Made by a program: the position numbers and the translations under genes. From Bradyrhizobium sp. JYMT SZCCT0180 (GTDB lineage: Bacteria > Pseudomonadota > Alphaproteobacteria > Rhizobiales > Xanthobacteraceae): 64,000 bases of DNA. The DNA lies in contig NZ_JAFCLZ010000033.1 in assembly GCF_018130165.1 (NCBI RefSeq), positions 1-64,000 on the forward strand, written 5' to 3'. The notes under the pieces are model-generated. The model saw only the letters and a program-made list of their open reading frames with translations. It made no database searches and was not told where the DNA came from. Position 1 is the stretch's first letter. Every line of letters starts with the position of its first letter. Of the stretch, positions 54,654 to 63,234 are shown one piece after another.

Positions 54654-54676
54654 GATGGGGTCCTCCTCCAATTTCC

Positions 54677-54738
54677 TACCGATCGTTAGATAAGTGACTT
54701 GACAGAGGATGTCGATGGCCCATCTATACCGAGCGTTA
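54677..54738 (+). promoter_or_regulatory. Pump promoter with two probable TetR sites
   Basis: TACCGATCGTTA (54677-54688) and TACCGAGCGTTA (54727-54738) differ at one base and are each a near-palindrome. Between them is TTGACA (54699-54704), 18 bases before TCTATA (54723-54728). The second site overlaps the -10 region, a typical repressor position. Confidence 0.65.
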
Positions 54739-54832
54739 TGAATGTGTGCGCTGCAACGTAGACATGGATCGGGTGTCGTGCCCGCTCCAGTCTGTTCAAA
54801 TCGGGGAACGGCGCCGAATGTCTGGGGTCATC

Positions 54833-56041
54833 ATGAAAAATATTATCAAAAACAAAGGTTTGGTTGGAACAGGACTGGTGCTGGCCGCGCTGGCGATCGC
54901 CGCCGGCGCGACCTTCCTGAGCGGTCGCGGCGGTAGCGCGCAGGCAGAGGCGGCCGCAGCAGCCCCGGCGGCGCTGCCAGTCTCGGTCTCCGTCGTGGCA
55001 CCCCGGCAGACCGTGCCCTGGGACGAATTTTCCGGCCGGCTTGAAGCCGTCGAACGGGTCGAAATCCGCTCCCGCGTCGCAGGCGCCATCCAGGAAATTC
55101 ACTTTACGGAGGGTGCGCTGGTCAAACAGGGAGACCTGTTGATCCTGATCGATCCGTCGCTCTACGCGGCAGATGTGGCGCGCGCCGAGGGCCAGGTCGC
55201 CGCGGCCGGGGCGCGCCTGATCCTCACCAAGAGCGATTTCGAGCGCGGCCAGCAATTGGCGGATTCGCGCACGATCTCGCAGCGGGATTTTGACGGTCGC
55301 GTCAACGCCTACCGCGAAGCCGAAGCCAATCTGAAGGCGGCCGAGGCGACGCTGCAAACGGCAAAGCTCAATCTCGGCTATACCGAAGTACGGGCCCCGG
55401 TCACAGGCCGGGTCGGCAAGCTCGAGATCACCGTCGGCAATCTGATTGCCGCCGGACCCGGCACGCCGGTGCTGACCACGCTGGTGTCGGTCAATCCGAT
55501 TTACGCCAGCTTCAATGCCGATGAACAGGTGGTGACGCGGGCGTTGCGAACGCTGGCGGATGAATCGACGCCATCCGAGATCGGGCGCATCCCGGTGCAG
55601 ATGGGGACCGGCACCTCCGACGGCACGCCCTACAAGGGCCGGATGCAGCTGATCGACAACCAGGTCGATGCGCGCAGCGGTACGGTGCGCGTGCGCGCGG
55701 TATTCGACAACGCCGATGGACGCCTGATGCCCGGCCAGTTCGCGCGGCTGCTGATGGGACAACCCAAGGCCGAGCCGGTGTTGCTGATCAGCGAACGCGC
55801 CGTCGGTACCGACCAGAACAAGAAATTCGTGATGGTCGTCGACAAGGACAGCAAGGCGGAATATCGCGAAGTTGCGCTCGGCGTATCGATCGACGGCATG
55901 CGCGTGGTGACCGGCGGCCTGCACGCCGGCGAGCGCATCGTGGTCAAGGGACTGCAGCGCGTGCGTCCCGGTGCGCTGGTCGCGCCCGAGGTCGTCGCGA
56001 TGGGCTTTGCCAACTCCGCAACCGAGGTGGCGCAACGCTGA
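54833..56041 (+). CDS. RND efflux periplasmic adaptor (MexE/AcrA-like)
   Basis: 402 residues. An N-terminal membrane/signal segment (about 7-27) leads to the full set of adaptor parts: a lipoyl half (RVEIRSRVAGAIQEIHFTEGALVKQGDLL), a helical hairpin (about 115-185), the second lipoyl half (NLGYTEVRAPVTGRVGK), and the beta-barrel and proximal domains. It carries substrates between pump and outer-membrane channel. ATG 54833 or 54818 are possible. A hairpin lies in the 134-base gap before the pump gene. Confidence 0.93.
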   Translation: MKNIIKNKGLVGTGLVLAALAIAAGATFLSGRGGSAQAEAAAAAPAALPVSVSVVAPRQTVPWDEFSGRLEAVERVEIRSRVAGAIQEIHFTEGALVKQGDLLILIDPSLYAADVARAEGQVAAAGARLILTKSDFERGQQLADSRTISQRDFDGRVNAYREAEANLKAAEATLQTAKLNLGYTEVRAPVTGRVGKLEITVGNLIAAGPGTPVLTTLVSVNPIYASFNADEQVVTRALRTLADESTPSEIGRIPVQMGTGTSDGTPYKGRMQLIDNQVDARSGTVRVRAVFDNADGRLMPGQFARLLMGQPKAEPVLLISERAVGTDQNKKFVMVVDKDSKAEYREVALGVSIDGMRVVTGGLHAGERIVVKGLQRVRPGALVAPEVVAMGFANSATEVAQR

Positions 56042-56047
56042 TCTGAT

Positions 56048-56071
56048 CCCGGTGCTCGCAAGGGCACCGGG
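56048..56071. other. Hairpin between adaptor and pump genes
   Basis: CCCGGTGC (56048-56055) and GCACCGGG (56064-56071) form a perfect 8-base stem just after the adaptor stop codon, with no T run. It may stabilise the upstream mRNA end or partly terminate. Confidence 0.5.
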
Positions 56072-56175
56072 CAAGTTTCGAAAAACAACAGAATTGAATC
56101 AGTGCGGCCGATCACGTGTCGGCCGCGCCGGGAGCCTTGCGCTCCGAAAACCCTTGATATCAGCGAGACCATGTC

Positions 56176-59100
56176 ATGAATTTTTCCAGATTCTTCATCG
56201 ATCGACCGATTTTTGCGGGCGTGCTGTCGACCCTGATCTTTGTGGCGGGCCTGCTGTCGCTGCCGGCGTTGCCGATCTCGGAATATCCGGAAGTCGCGCC
56301 GCCGACAGTGGTGGTGCGCGCGCAATATCCGGGCGCCAACCCCAAGGTCATCGCCGAGACGGTATCGACGCCGATCGAGGAGCAGATCAACGGGGTCGAA
56401 GGCATGCTCTACATGAGCAGCCAGGCCACGACAGACGGATTGATGACGCTCAACGTCACGTTCCGCCTCGGCACTGATCCCGACAAGGCACAGCAACTGG
56501 TGCAGAACCGCGTGGCGCAGGCCGAGCCGCGGCTCCCCGCCGAAGTCCGCACCCTCGGCATCACCACGATCAAGAGCGCGCCTGATCTCACCATGGTGGT
56601 GCATTTGTTGTCGCCGAATGGCCGCTACGACATGACCTATTTGCGCAACTACGCCGTGCTCAACGTCAAGGATCGGCTGGCGCGCATCGAAGGTGTCGGC
56701 CAGGTACAGTTGTTCGGTTCCGGCGACTATTCGATGCGGGTCTGGCTCGATCCGCAGAAGGTCGCCGAGCGCGGGCTGTCGGCTTCCGACGTGGTGCGCG
56801 AGATCCGCGCCCAGAACGTGCAAGCCGCGGCCGGCGTGGTCGGCGCGTCGCCAAGCGAGGTCGGGCTCGATTTGCAGCTTTCCATCAACGCGCAGGGACG
56901 GCTGCAGACCGAGGAGGAGTTCGGCGAAATCATCGTCAAGAACGGCGCCAATGGCGAAGTCACGAGGCTGCGCGACATCGCCCGGATCGAGCTCGGTGCA
57001 GCGGACTATTCGCTGCGGTCGCTGCTGGACAACAAGTCCGCGGTCGCGGTGCCGATCTTCCAGTCGCCGGGCTCCAATGCGATCCAGATCTCCGACACCG
57101 TCCGCAAGATGATGGTCGAGCTGAAGGCGAACATGCCCGACGGCATGGATTACAGTATCGTCTATGACCCCACGCAATTCGTTCGCGCCTCGATCGAGGC
57201 GGTGGTGCACACGCTGTTGGAAGCCGTTGCCCTCGTGGTGCTGGTGGTCATCCTGTTCCTGCAGACCTGGCGTGCGTCGATCATTCCTCTGATCGCCGTG
57301 CCGGTTTCCATCATCGGCACCTTTGCCGTCATGCATGTGTTCGGTTTCTCGATCAACGCGTTGACCCTGTTCGGGCTGGTGCTGGCGATCGGCATCGTGG
57401 TCGATGACGCCATCGTCGTGGTCGAGAACGTCGAGCGCAACATCGAGCAGGGGCTGACGCCAAAGGAGGCGGCGTATCAGGCAATGCAGGAAGTGACCGG
57501 GCCGATCATCGCGATCGCGCTGGTGCTGATCGCGGTGTTCGTGCCGTTGGCGTTCATCACCGGGTTGACCGGCCAATTCTACAAGCAGTTCGCGCTGACG
57601 GTCGCGATCTCGACGGTAATCTCGGCATTCAATTCGCTGACGCTGTCGCCGGCGCTGGCCGCCGTGCTGCTGAAATCCCACGACGCGCCAAAGGACGCGC
57701 TGACCCGTGGCATGGACCGCGTGCTCGGCTGGTTCTTCCGGCGCTTCAACCGCTTCTTTCATCGCAGTTCCGAAGCCTATGGCAGCGGCGTCAAGCGGGT
57801 GATCTCGCGGCGGGCGATCGTGATGGTCGCCTATGTCGCGCTGATCGGCGTCACTTATGGGCTGTTCAAGGCGGTGCCCGGCGGCTTCGTGCCCGGCCAG
57901 GACAAGCAGTACCTGGTCGGCTTCGCACAACTGCCCGACGGTGCGACGCTGGACCGCACCGAAGAGGTGATCCGCCGCATGGGCGATATCGCCTTGAAGC
58001 TGCCGGGCGTCGAAAGCGCCGTGGCGTTTCCCGGCCTGTCGATCAACGGTTTTACCAACAGCTCTAATTCGGGAATCGTGTTCGTCACGTTGAAGCCGTT
58101 CGAAGAGCGCAAGGCTGCCAATCTCAGCGCGGGCGCGATCGCCGGCCAGCTCAACGGCAAGTTTTCCGCGATCCAGGAAGCCTTCATTGCCATGTTCCCG
58201 CCGCCGCCTGTGGCGGGATTGGGCACTATCGGCGGCTTCAAGCTGCAGATCGAGGATCGCGCCGGGCTGGGCTATGAGGCGCTCAACGACGCCACCAAGG
58301 CGTTCATCGCCAAGGCCGGCGCGGCGCCGCAACTGGCCGGGCTGTTCTCCAGCTATCAGGTCAACGTGCCGCAGCTTTATGCCGATATCGACCGCACCCG
58401 GGCGCGGCAGCTCAGCGTGCCCGTCACCAGCGTATTCGATACCATGCAGATCTATCTCGGCTCGCTCTACGTCAACGACTTCAACAAATTCGGCCGCACC
58501 TATTCGGTGCGGGTGCAGGCGGACGCGAAATTTCGCGCCCGCGCCGACGATGTTGGGCTGCTGAAGGTGCGCTCCGACACCGGCGAGATGGTGCCGCTAT
58601 CGGCGCTGCTGAAAATCAAGGAGAGCGCCGGGCCGGAACGCGCCATGCGATACAACGGCTTCCTCACCGCCGACCTCAATGGCGGTGCGGCGCCCGGCTA
58701 TTCGACCGGGCAGGCTCAGGCAGCGGTGGAGAAGATCGCGGCAGAGACCTTTCCGAAGGGCATCGCGTTCGAGTGGACCGACCTGACCTATCAGGAAATC
58801 ATTGCCGGCAATTCGTCGCTGATCGTGTTTCCGGTGGCGCTATTGCTGGTATTCCTGGTGCTCGCCGCGCAATACGAGAGCCTGACCTTGCCGCTGTCGA
58901 TCATCATGATCGTGCCGATGGGATTGCTGGCGGCGATGCTCGGCGTCTGGCTCACCAGGGGCGACAACAACGTGTTCACGCAGATCGGGTTGATCGTGCT
59001 GGTGGGATTGTCGGCCAAGAATGCCATCCTGATCGTGGAGTTCGCGCGCGAGCTGGAGTTCGCCGGACGTACGCCGGTGCAGGCCGCGATCGAAGCCAGC

Positions 59101-59364
59101 CGCTTGCGGCTGCGGCCGATCCTGATGACCTCGCTTGCCTTCATCATGGGCGTGGTGCCGCTGGTGATCTCCACCGGCGCAGGTTCCGAGATGCGTCATG
59201 CCATGGGGGTTGCGGTGTTTTCAGGCATGATCGGCGTCACGGCGTTCGGCATCTTCTTTACGCCGATGTTCTACGTGCTGCTGCGCGCCTTGGCCGGTAA
59301 CCGGCCGCTGACGCAGCACGGCGAGGCATCGGTGGGACACGCCGCGCGCCATCCGGCGGAGTGA
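56176..59364 (+). CDS. RND multidrug efflux pump (MexF/AcrB-like)
   Basis: 1062 residues, twelve-helix HAE1-family proton antiporter. The N-terminus FFIDRPIFAGVLSTLIF, the porter and docking domains, the helix-4 proton pair in GIVVDDAIVVVENVERN and the second half with VLVGLSAKNAILIVEFA are complete. Known relatives export drugs, solvents and flavonoids; in rhizobia such pumps often respond to plant compounds. No outer-membrane channel gene follows. ATG 56176 follows GCGAGACCATGTC. It is the second gene of the TetR-controlled unit. Confidence 0.95.
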   Translation: MNFSRFFIDRPIFAGVLSTLIFVAGLLSLPALPISEYPEVAPPTVVVRAQYPGANPKVIAETVSTPIEEQINGVEGMLYMSSQATTDGLMTLNVTFRLGTDPDKAQQLVQNRVAQAEPRLPAEVRTLGITTIKSAPDLTMVVHLLSPNGRYDMTYLRNYAVLNVKDRLARIEGVGQVQLFGSGDYSMRVWLDPQKVAERGLSASDVVREIRAQNVQAAAGVVGASPSEVGLDLQLSINAQGRLQTEEEFGEIIVKNGANGEVTRLRDIARIELGAADYSLRSLLDNKSAVAVPIFQSPGSNAIQISDTVRKMMVELKANMPDGMDYSIVYDPTQFVRASIEAVVHTLLEAVALVVLVVILFLQTWRASIIPLIAVPVSIIGTFAVMHVFGFSINALTLFGLVLAIGIVVDDAIVVVENVERNIEQGLTPKEAAYQAMQEVTGPIIAIALVLIAVFVPLAFITGLTGQFYKQFALTVAISTVISAFNSLTLSPALAAVLLKSHDAPKDALTRGMDRVLGWFFRRFNRFFHRSSEAYGSGVKRVISRRAIVMVAYVALIGVTYGLFKAVPGGFVPGQDKQYLVGFAQLPDGATLDRTEEVIRRMGDIALKLPGVESAVAFPGLSINGFTNSSNSGIVFVTLKPFEERKAANLSAGAIAGQLNGKFSAIQEAFIAMFPPPPVAGLGTIGGFKLQIEDRAGLGYEALNDATKAFIAKAGAAPQLAGLFSSYQVNVPQLYADIDRTRARQLSVPVTSVFDTMQIYLGSLYVNDFNKFGRTYSVRVQADAKFRARADDVGLLKVRSDTGEMVPLSALLKIKESAGPERAMRYNGFLTADLNGGAAPGYSTGQAQAAVEKIAAETFPKGIAFEWTDLTYQEIIAGNSSLIVFPVALLLVFLVLAAQYESLTLPLSIIMIVPMGLLAAMLGVWLTRGDNNVFTQIGLIVLVGLSAKNAILIVEFARELEFAGRTPVQAAIEASRLRLRPILMTSLAFIMGVVPLVISTGAGSEMRHAMGVAVFSGMIGVTAFGIFFTPMFYVLLRALAGNRPLTQHGEASVGHAARHPAE

Positions 59365-59399
59365 GGGCTTTGCGCTTTGGGCGGGCAAAGGTGTAGCTC

Positions 59400-59537
59400 G
59401 CTCCCTCTCCCCGTCCTTCACGGGGAGAGGGTTGGGGTGAGGGGCTCTATCCGCGAATACTGAAGGTGCGGTGAGAGCGGTACCCCCTCACCCGGATCGC
59501 AAGGGCGATCCGACCTCTCCCCGCAGGCGGGGAGAGG
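59400..59537. repeat. Palindromic repeat, family R5
   Basis: CCTCTCCCCG...CGGGGAGAGGG and GACCTCTCCCCGCAGGCGGGGAGAGG at the ends, with GGGTGAGGGG/CCCCTCACCC inside. It lies between convergent pump and dehydrogenase genes. Confidence 0.9.
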
Positions 59538-59561
59538 TTAAGAAGGCACCGCCCGCAATTG

Positions 59562-61019
59562 TTACGGCAACGTGTAAGCCGTCTTCACCGTCGTATAAAA
59601 CTCCGCGGCGTAGCGGCCTTGTTCGCGGGCGCCGAAGCTGGAGCCTTTTCGGCCGCCGAACGGCACGTGGTAGTCGACGCCGGCGATCGGCAGATTGACC
59701 ATCACCATGCCGGCCTCGGAATTGCGCTTGTAGTCGCTGGCGTATTTCAGGCTGGTCGTGCAGATACCGGATGACAGGCCGAAGTCGGTGTCATTCGCGG
59801 TCGCCAGCGCTTCGGCATAATCCTTGACCCTGATGACCGCGGCCACCGGCCCAAAAATTTCCTCGCGCGCTATCCGCATTTTGTTGCTCACGTCGGTGAA
59901 CAGGGCCGGCTGCAGATAGAAGCCGGGCGCATCGCGGTTGAGGCGCTCGCCACCGAAGGCGAGTTTTGCTCCCTCATCCTTGCCGATCGAGATATATTTG
60001 AGATCCTGATCGAGCTGGCTCTGGTCGACGACGGGGCCGATATCGGTGCCGGCCTTGACGGCGTCGTCGATCTTCAGGCCGCGCATCCGCTCGGTCAGGG
60101 CCTCGACGAACTTGTCGTGGATCCCTGATGTGACGATCAGGCGCGAAGCGGCGGTGCAGCGCTGGCCGGTGGAAAAGAACGCGCTGTTGGCGGCGCATTC
60201 CACCGCGACCTTCAGGTCGGCGTCGTCAAGAACGACCAGCGGATTCTTGCCGCCCATCTCGAGCTGAAACTTCTTCATCGGCCGCGAGGCGATGCAGGCA
60301 GCGGCAACCTTCTGGCCGGTGGAGACCGAGCCGGTGAAGCTGATGGCCGCGACATCAGGATGTTCGAGCAGGACGGCGCCAACTTCGGAGCCGCGCCCAA
60401 GCACGAGGTTGAGCACGCCCTTGGGCAGACCGGCGCGGTGCAGGATATCGACCAGCGCCCACGACGAGCCCGGCACGAGGTCGGCGGGCTTGATCACCAC
60501 AGTGTTGCCATAGGCCAGCGCCGGCGCGATCTTCCAGGCCGGTATCGCGATCGGGAAATTCCACGGCGTGATCAGGCCGACGACACCGAGCGCTTCGCGC
60601 GTGATCTCGATGTCGATGCCGGGGCGCACCGAAGCGAGCTTCTCGCCCGCCATCCGCAGGCATTCGCCGGCAAAGAACGCAAAGATCTGCCCGGCGCGCG
60701 CGACTTCGCCGATGCCTTCCGGCAGCGTCTTGCCTTCCTCACGCGACAGCAGTCGGCCGAGTTCGTCCTTGCGCGCGAGGATTTCGTCCGACGCCTTCTT
60801 CAGGATGTCGTAGCGCACTTGCGGCGTCGATCGCGACCAGGCCGGGAATGCGGCTTTTGCAGCTGATATCGCGGCCTCGGCCTGCGCGCGCGTGCCGCGC
60901 ACGGCCTGGCCGATGACGTCCTTGGTATCGGATGGGTTGACGTTTGGCGCGCGGGCGCCATCGGACAGCCATTCGCCGTCGATCAGATTGTTGAACATCA
61001 GCATGGGTGGTTTCTCCAT
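59562..61019 (-). CDS. NAD(P)-dependent aldehyde dehydrogenase, ketoglutarate semialdehyde type
   Basis: 485 residues. The catalytic Cys is in STGQRCTAASR, the general base Glu in FQLEMGGKNP and the cofactor segment VGLITPWNFPIAIP. The C-terminus (PFGGRKGSSFGAREQG, then AEFYTTVKTAY) fits enzymes of sugar-acid breakdown that oxidise 2-oxoglutarate semialdehyde, such as the YcbD type. Neighbouring lactonase and dehydratase genes support that role. ATG 61019 has a weak ribosome binding site; ATG 61004 has GGAG nine bases upstream and may be the true start. Confidence 0.88.
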   Translation of the reverse strand: MEKPPMLMFNNLIDGEWLSDGARAPNVNPSDTKDVIGQAVRGTRAQAEAAISAAKAAFPAWSRSTPQVRYDILKKASDEILARKDELGRLLSREEGKTLPEGIGEVARAGQIFAFFAGECLRMAGEKLASVRPGIDIEITREALGVVGLITPWNFPIAIPAWKIAPALAYGNTVVIKPADLVPGSSWALVDILHRAGLPKGVLNLVLGRGSEVGAVLLEHPDVAAISFTGSVSTGQKVAAACIASRPMKKFQLEMGGKNPLVVLDDADLKVAVECAANSAFFSTGQRCTAASRLIVTSGIHDKFVEALTERMRGLKIDDAVKAGTDIGPVVDQSQLDQDLKYISIGKDEGAKLAFGGERLNRDAPGFYLQPALFTDVSNKMRIAREEIFGPVAAVIRVKDYAEALATANDTDFGLSSGICTTSLKYASDYKRNSEAGMVMVNLPIAGVDYHVPFGGRKGSSFGAREQGRYAAEFYTTVKTAYTLP

Positions 61020-61041
61020 CGTTGTGTCTTCTTCAAATCTC

Positions 61042-61166
61042 GCGTCCCGGACGCGGTGCAGCGTGTAACGCTGCTCCGCAGAGCCGGGACCCATACTTGT
61101 CTTCCGCGGTCATGGACCCCGGCTCTGCAGCGCACCGCTTCGCGCTGCGCTGCAGAGCCGGGGAAC
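61042..61166. repeat. Palindromic repeat, family R6
   Basis: GCGTCCCGGACGCGGTGCAG at the left; CCGCAGAGCCGGGACCC and GGACCCCGGCTCTGCAGCGC as inner inverted arms. It lies between the dehydrogenase and RraA-like genes of one strand. Confidence 0.85.
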
Positions 61167-61171
61167 GGAAA

Positions 61172-61891
61172 CTACCGTCTGTTGGCCTTGCGCCAAGCCG
61201 CAAAATCCTTGGGCGTTTGCTCGTCGGTTGCGGGGTAGAGGCCGAGGATCGAACGGCCCTTGCGCACCTCCTCGGTAACAAAATCCTCGAACGCTGTCAT
61301 CTCGACCGCCTCGTCGGCGATTTCGTCCGCAAGATGCGCGGGGATCACGATCACGCCGTCGCTGTCGCCGAGAATGACGTCGCCGGGGAACACCGGCGCG
61401 TCGCCGCAGCCGATCGGCACGTTGATCTCGATCGCCTGGTGCAGCGTCAGATTGGTCGGCGCGCTCGGCCGCTGGTGGTAGGCGGGAAAGCCGAGCGCGG
61501 CGATTTCAGCCGAATCGCGAAACCCGCCGTCGGTGATGACGCCGGCCGCGCCGCGCTTCATCAGCCGCGTCACCAGGATGGCGCCGGCCGAAGCCGCCCG
61601 CGCATCCTTGCGGCTGTCCATGACAAGCACCGCGCCGGGCGGGCAGTCTTCGATCGCCTTGCGCTGCGGATGGGCACGGTCGCGGAACACCTCGATCTTG
61701 TTGAGGTCCTCGCGCGCCGGCATGTAGCGCAGGGTGAAGGCTTCCCCGACCAGCACCGGCTGATTCGGCCCGAGCGGATGCACATCCTGGATCATCTGGA
61801 TGCGGAGGCCGCGCTTGAACAGCGCGGTGGCGACGGTGGCGGTGGAGACGGTTTTGAGTTTGTTGCGGGTGGCGTCGCTCAGTTTTGTCAT
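61172..61891 (-). CDS. RraA/HMG-aldolase-family protein
   Basis: 239 residues, somewhat longer than RraA (about 160). The fold core is visible in VGEAFTLRYM, AVLVMDSR, GAAGVITDGGFRDSAEIAALGFPAY and GDVILGDSDGVIVIPAH, where Gly-Gly-Phe-Arg-Asp includes the Arg and Asp used by HMG/CHA aldolases for oxaloacetate or pyruvate enolate. Given the sugar-acid neighbours it is more likely an aldolase or decarboxylase than an RNase regulator. It could cleave a 2-keto-3-deoxy acid. ATG 61891 follows GATAGAGAAA. Confidence 0.83.
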   Translation of the reverse strand: MTKLSDATRNKLKTVSTATVATALFKRGLRIQMIQDVHPLGPNQPVLVGEAFTLRYMPAREDLNKIEVFRDRAHPQRKAIEDCPPGAVLVMDSRKDARAASAGAILVTRLMKRGAAGVITDGGFRDSAEIAALGFPAYHQRPSAPTNLTLHQAIEINVPIGCGDAPVFPGDVILGDSDGVIVIPAHLADEIADEAVEMTAFEDFVTEEVRKGRSILGLYPATDEQTPKDFAAWRKANRR

Positions 61892-61907
61892 TTTCTCTAT
61901 CCTAATT

Positions 61908-62005
61908 CGTCATTCCGGGATGCGCCGCTTGGCGCAGGCCCGGAATCCATAACCACGATCGGGCGTATGGATTCCGGGCTCGCGCTTCGCGCGCCCCGGA
62001 ACGAC
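61908..62005. repeat. Palindromic repeat, family R2
   Basis: CGTCATTCCGGGATGCGCC and GCGCGCCCCGGAACGACA as inverted arms, CCCGGAATCCAT/ATGGATTCCGGG inside. Confidence 0.85.
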
Positions 62006-62013
62006 AACTTTAA

Positions 62014-63105
62014 TCACACCGCGCCATGCGACTCCACATACAGCGCGTACACGGAGTGGCAGCTCGTCATATAGAGGCGGTTGTTCTTCGGCCCGCCGAA
62101 ACAGAGGTTGGCGCAACGCTCCGGCAGCCGGATGAAGGCGAGCGGCTTGCCGGCGGCGTTGAACACCATCACGCCATCGAGGTCTTCGGACTTGCCCTTG
62201 AGCTGGAAGACTCTTCGTCCGCCGATTTCGGTCGGTTCGGCCTGCAATGCACCGTTGCTGCCCCAGCCGCACCACAGATTGCCGTCGCGATCGACCCGGA
62301 AGCCGTCGAGCGCGCCCTGGTCGGCGGCGTCGATCAGCTTGGTCCGGCTGCCGAGTCCGCCGTCGGCGTTGACGTCATAGGCCCAGATGCTGCGGTTGGG
62401 GGAGCCCTTCCACTCGACGACATAAAGCTTCTTTTCGTCGGGCGAGAACGCCAGGCCGTTCGGATTGACGATGTCGGTAATGACGGCTGAAATCTTGCCG
62501 TCCTTGTCGATGCGGTAGACGTTGGTGGTGGCCTGTTCGGGCTTTTCCTTGTTGCCCTCCCACTCGCCATTGATGCCAAACAAGGGATCGGTGAACCAGA
62601 TGCTCTCGTCGGACTTCACCACGACGTCGTTCGGCGCATTCAGCCGCTTGCCTTCGAACTTGTCGGCCAGCACCGTGATCTTGCCGTCCTTCTCGGTGCG
62701 GGTGACACGGCGGGTCACCGAATGCTCGCAGGTGACGAGGCGGCCCTGGCGATCGCGCGTGTTGCCGTTGGCATAGTTGGCGGGGCTCCGGAACACGCTG
62801 GTCTGGTTGGTCTTCTCGTCGAACTTCATGATCCGGTTGTTCGGGATGTCGGAGTACAGGAGATAGCCACCCTCGGGGAAATAGGCCGGGCCTTCGGCCC
62901 AACGCATCCCGGTAGCGACCTGTTCGATCGTGGACGAATAGATCCGGTATTTTGCAAAGCTCGGATCGAGGATCTGCACCGACGGATCGGGATAGCGCTG
63001 GTTCATCGTGAACGGAAATGATTGTGCACCTGCGGCACGCGAGAGAAGCGTGGTGGCCGCGGTGGCGCCGGCTGCGGCGAGGATGTTGCGTCGTGTGATG
63101 CTCAT
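62014..63105 (-). CDS. SMP-30/gluconolactonase-family lactonase, Tat-exported
   Basis: 363 residues. The Tat signal SITRRNILAAAGATAATTLL is followed by a six-bladed propeller with the metal-site residues in MRWAEGPAYFPEGG (Glu), NAPNDVVVKSD (Asn, Asp) and ADQGALDGFRVDRDGN (Asp). Such enzymes open sugar lactones; periplasmic export suggests it acts on lactones made outside the cytoplasm. ATG 63105 follows GGGAGGACCACC. It sits upstream of the RraA-like and dehydrogenase genes on the same strand and downstream of the dehydratase. Confidence 0.9.
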   Translation of the reverse strand: MSITRRNILAAAGATAATTLLSRAAGAQSFPFTMNQRYPDPSVQILDPSFAKYRIYSSTIEQVATGMRWAEGPAYFPEGGYLLYSDIPNNRIMKFDEKTNQTSVFRSPANYANGNTRDRQGRLVTCEHSVTRRVTRTEKDGKITVLADKFEGKRLNAPNDVVVKSDESIWFTDPLFGINGEWEGNKEKPEQATTNVYRIDKDGKISAVITDIVNPNGLAFSPDEKKLYVVEWKGSPNRSIWAYDVNADGGLGSRTKLIDAADQGALDGFRVDRDGNLWCGWGSNGALQAEPTEIGGRRVFQLKGKSEDLDGVMVFNAAGKPLAFIRLPERCANLCFGGPKNNRLYMTSCHSVYALYVESHGAV

Positions 63106-63150
63106 GGTGGTCCTCCCTGGGATATTTTTTGTTTGGTAATGGTCTCTCTT

Positions 63151-63231
63151 GTCATTCCGGGGCGATGCGTAGCATCGAACCCGGAATCTCGAGGTTCCGG
63201 GTCTGGTCCTTCGGACCATCCCGGAACGACG
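63151..63231. repeat. Palindromic repeat, family R2 short variant
   Basis: GTCATTCCGGGGCGATGCG and CCATCCCGGAACGACG as inverted arms, with GGTCCTTCGGACC, a perfect inner palindrome. Confidence 0.75.
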
Positions 63232-63234
63232 AGG

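Noticed and set aside
55630..58332. A 900-residue minus-strand open frame opposite the MexEF-like pump
   Set aside because: Same reason: an artefact of codon bias antisense to a well-conserved pump.
61172..61891. RNase E inhibitor RraA
   Set aside because: It is much longer than RraA, carries aldolase-type residues and sits in a sugar-acid gene cluster.
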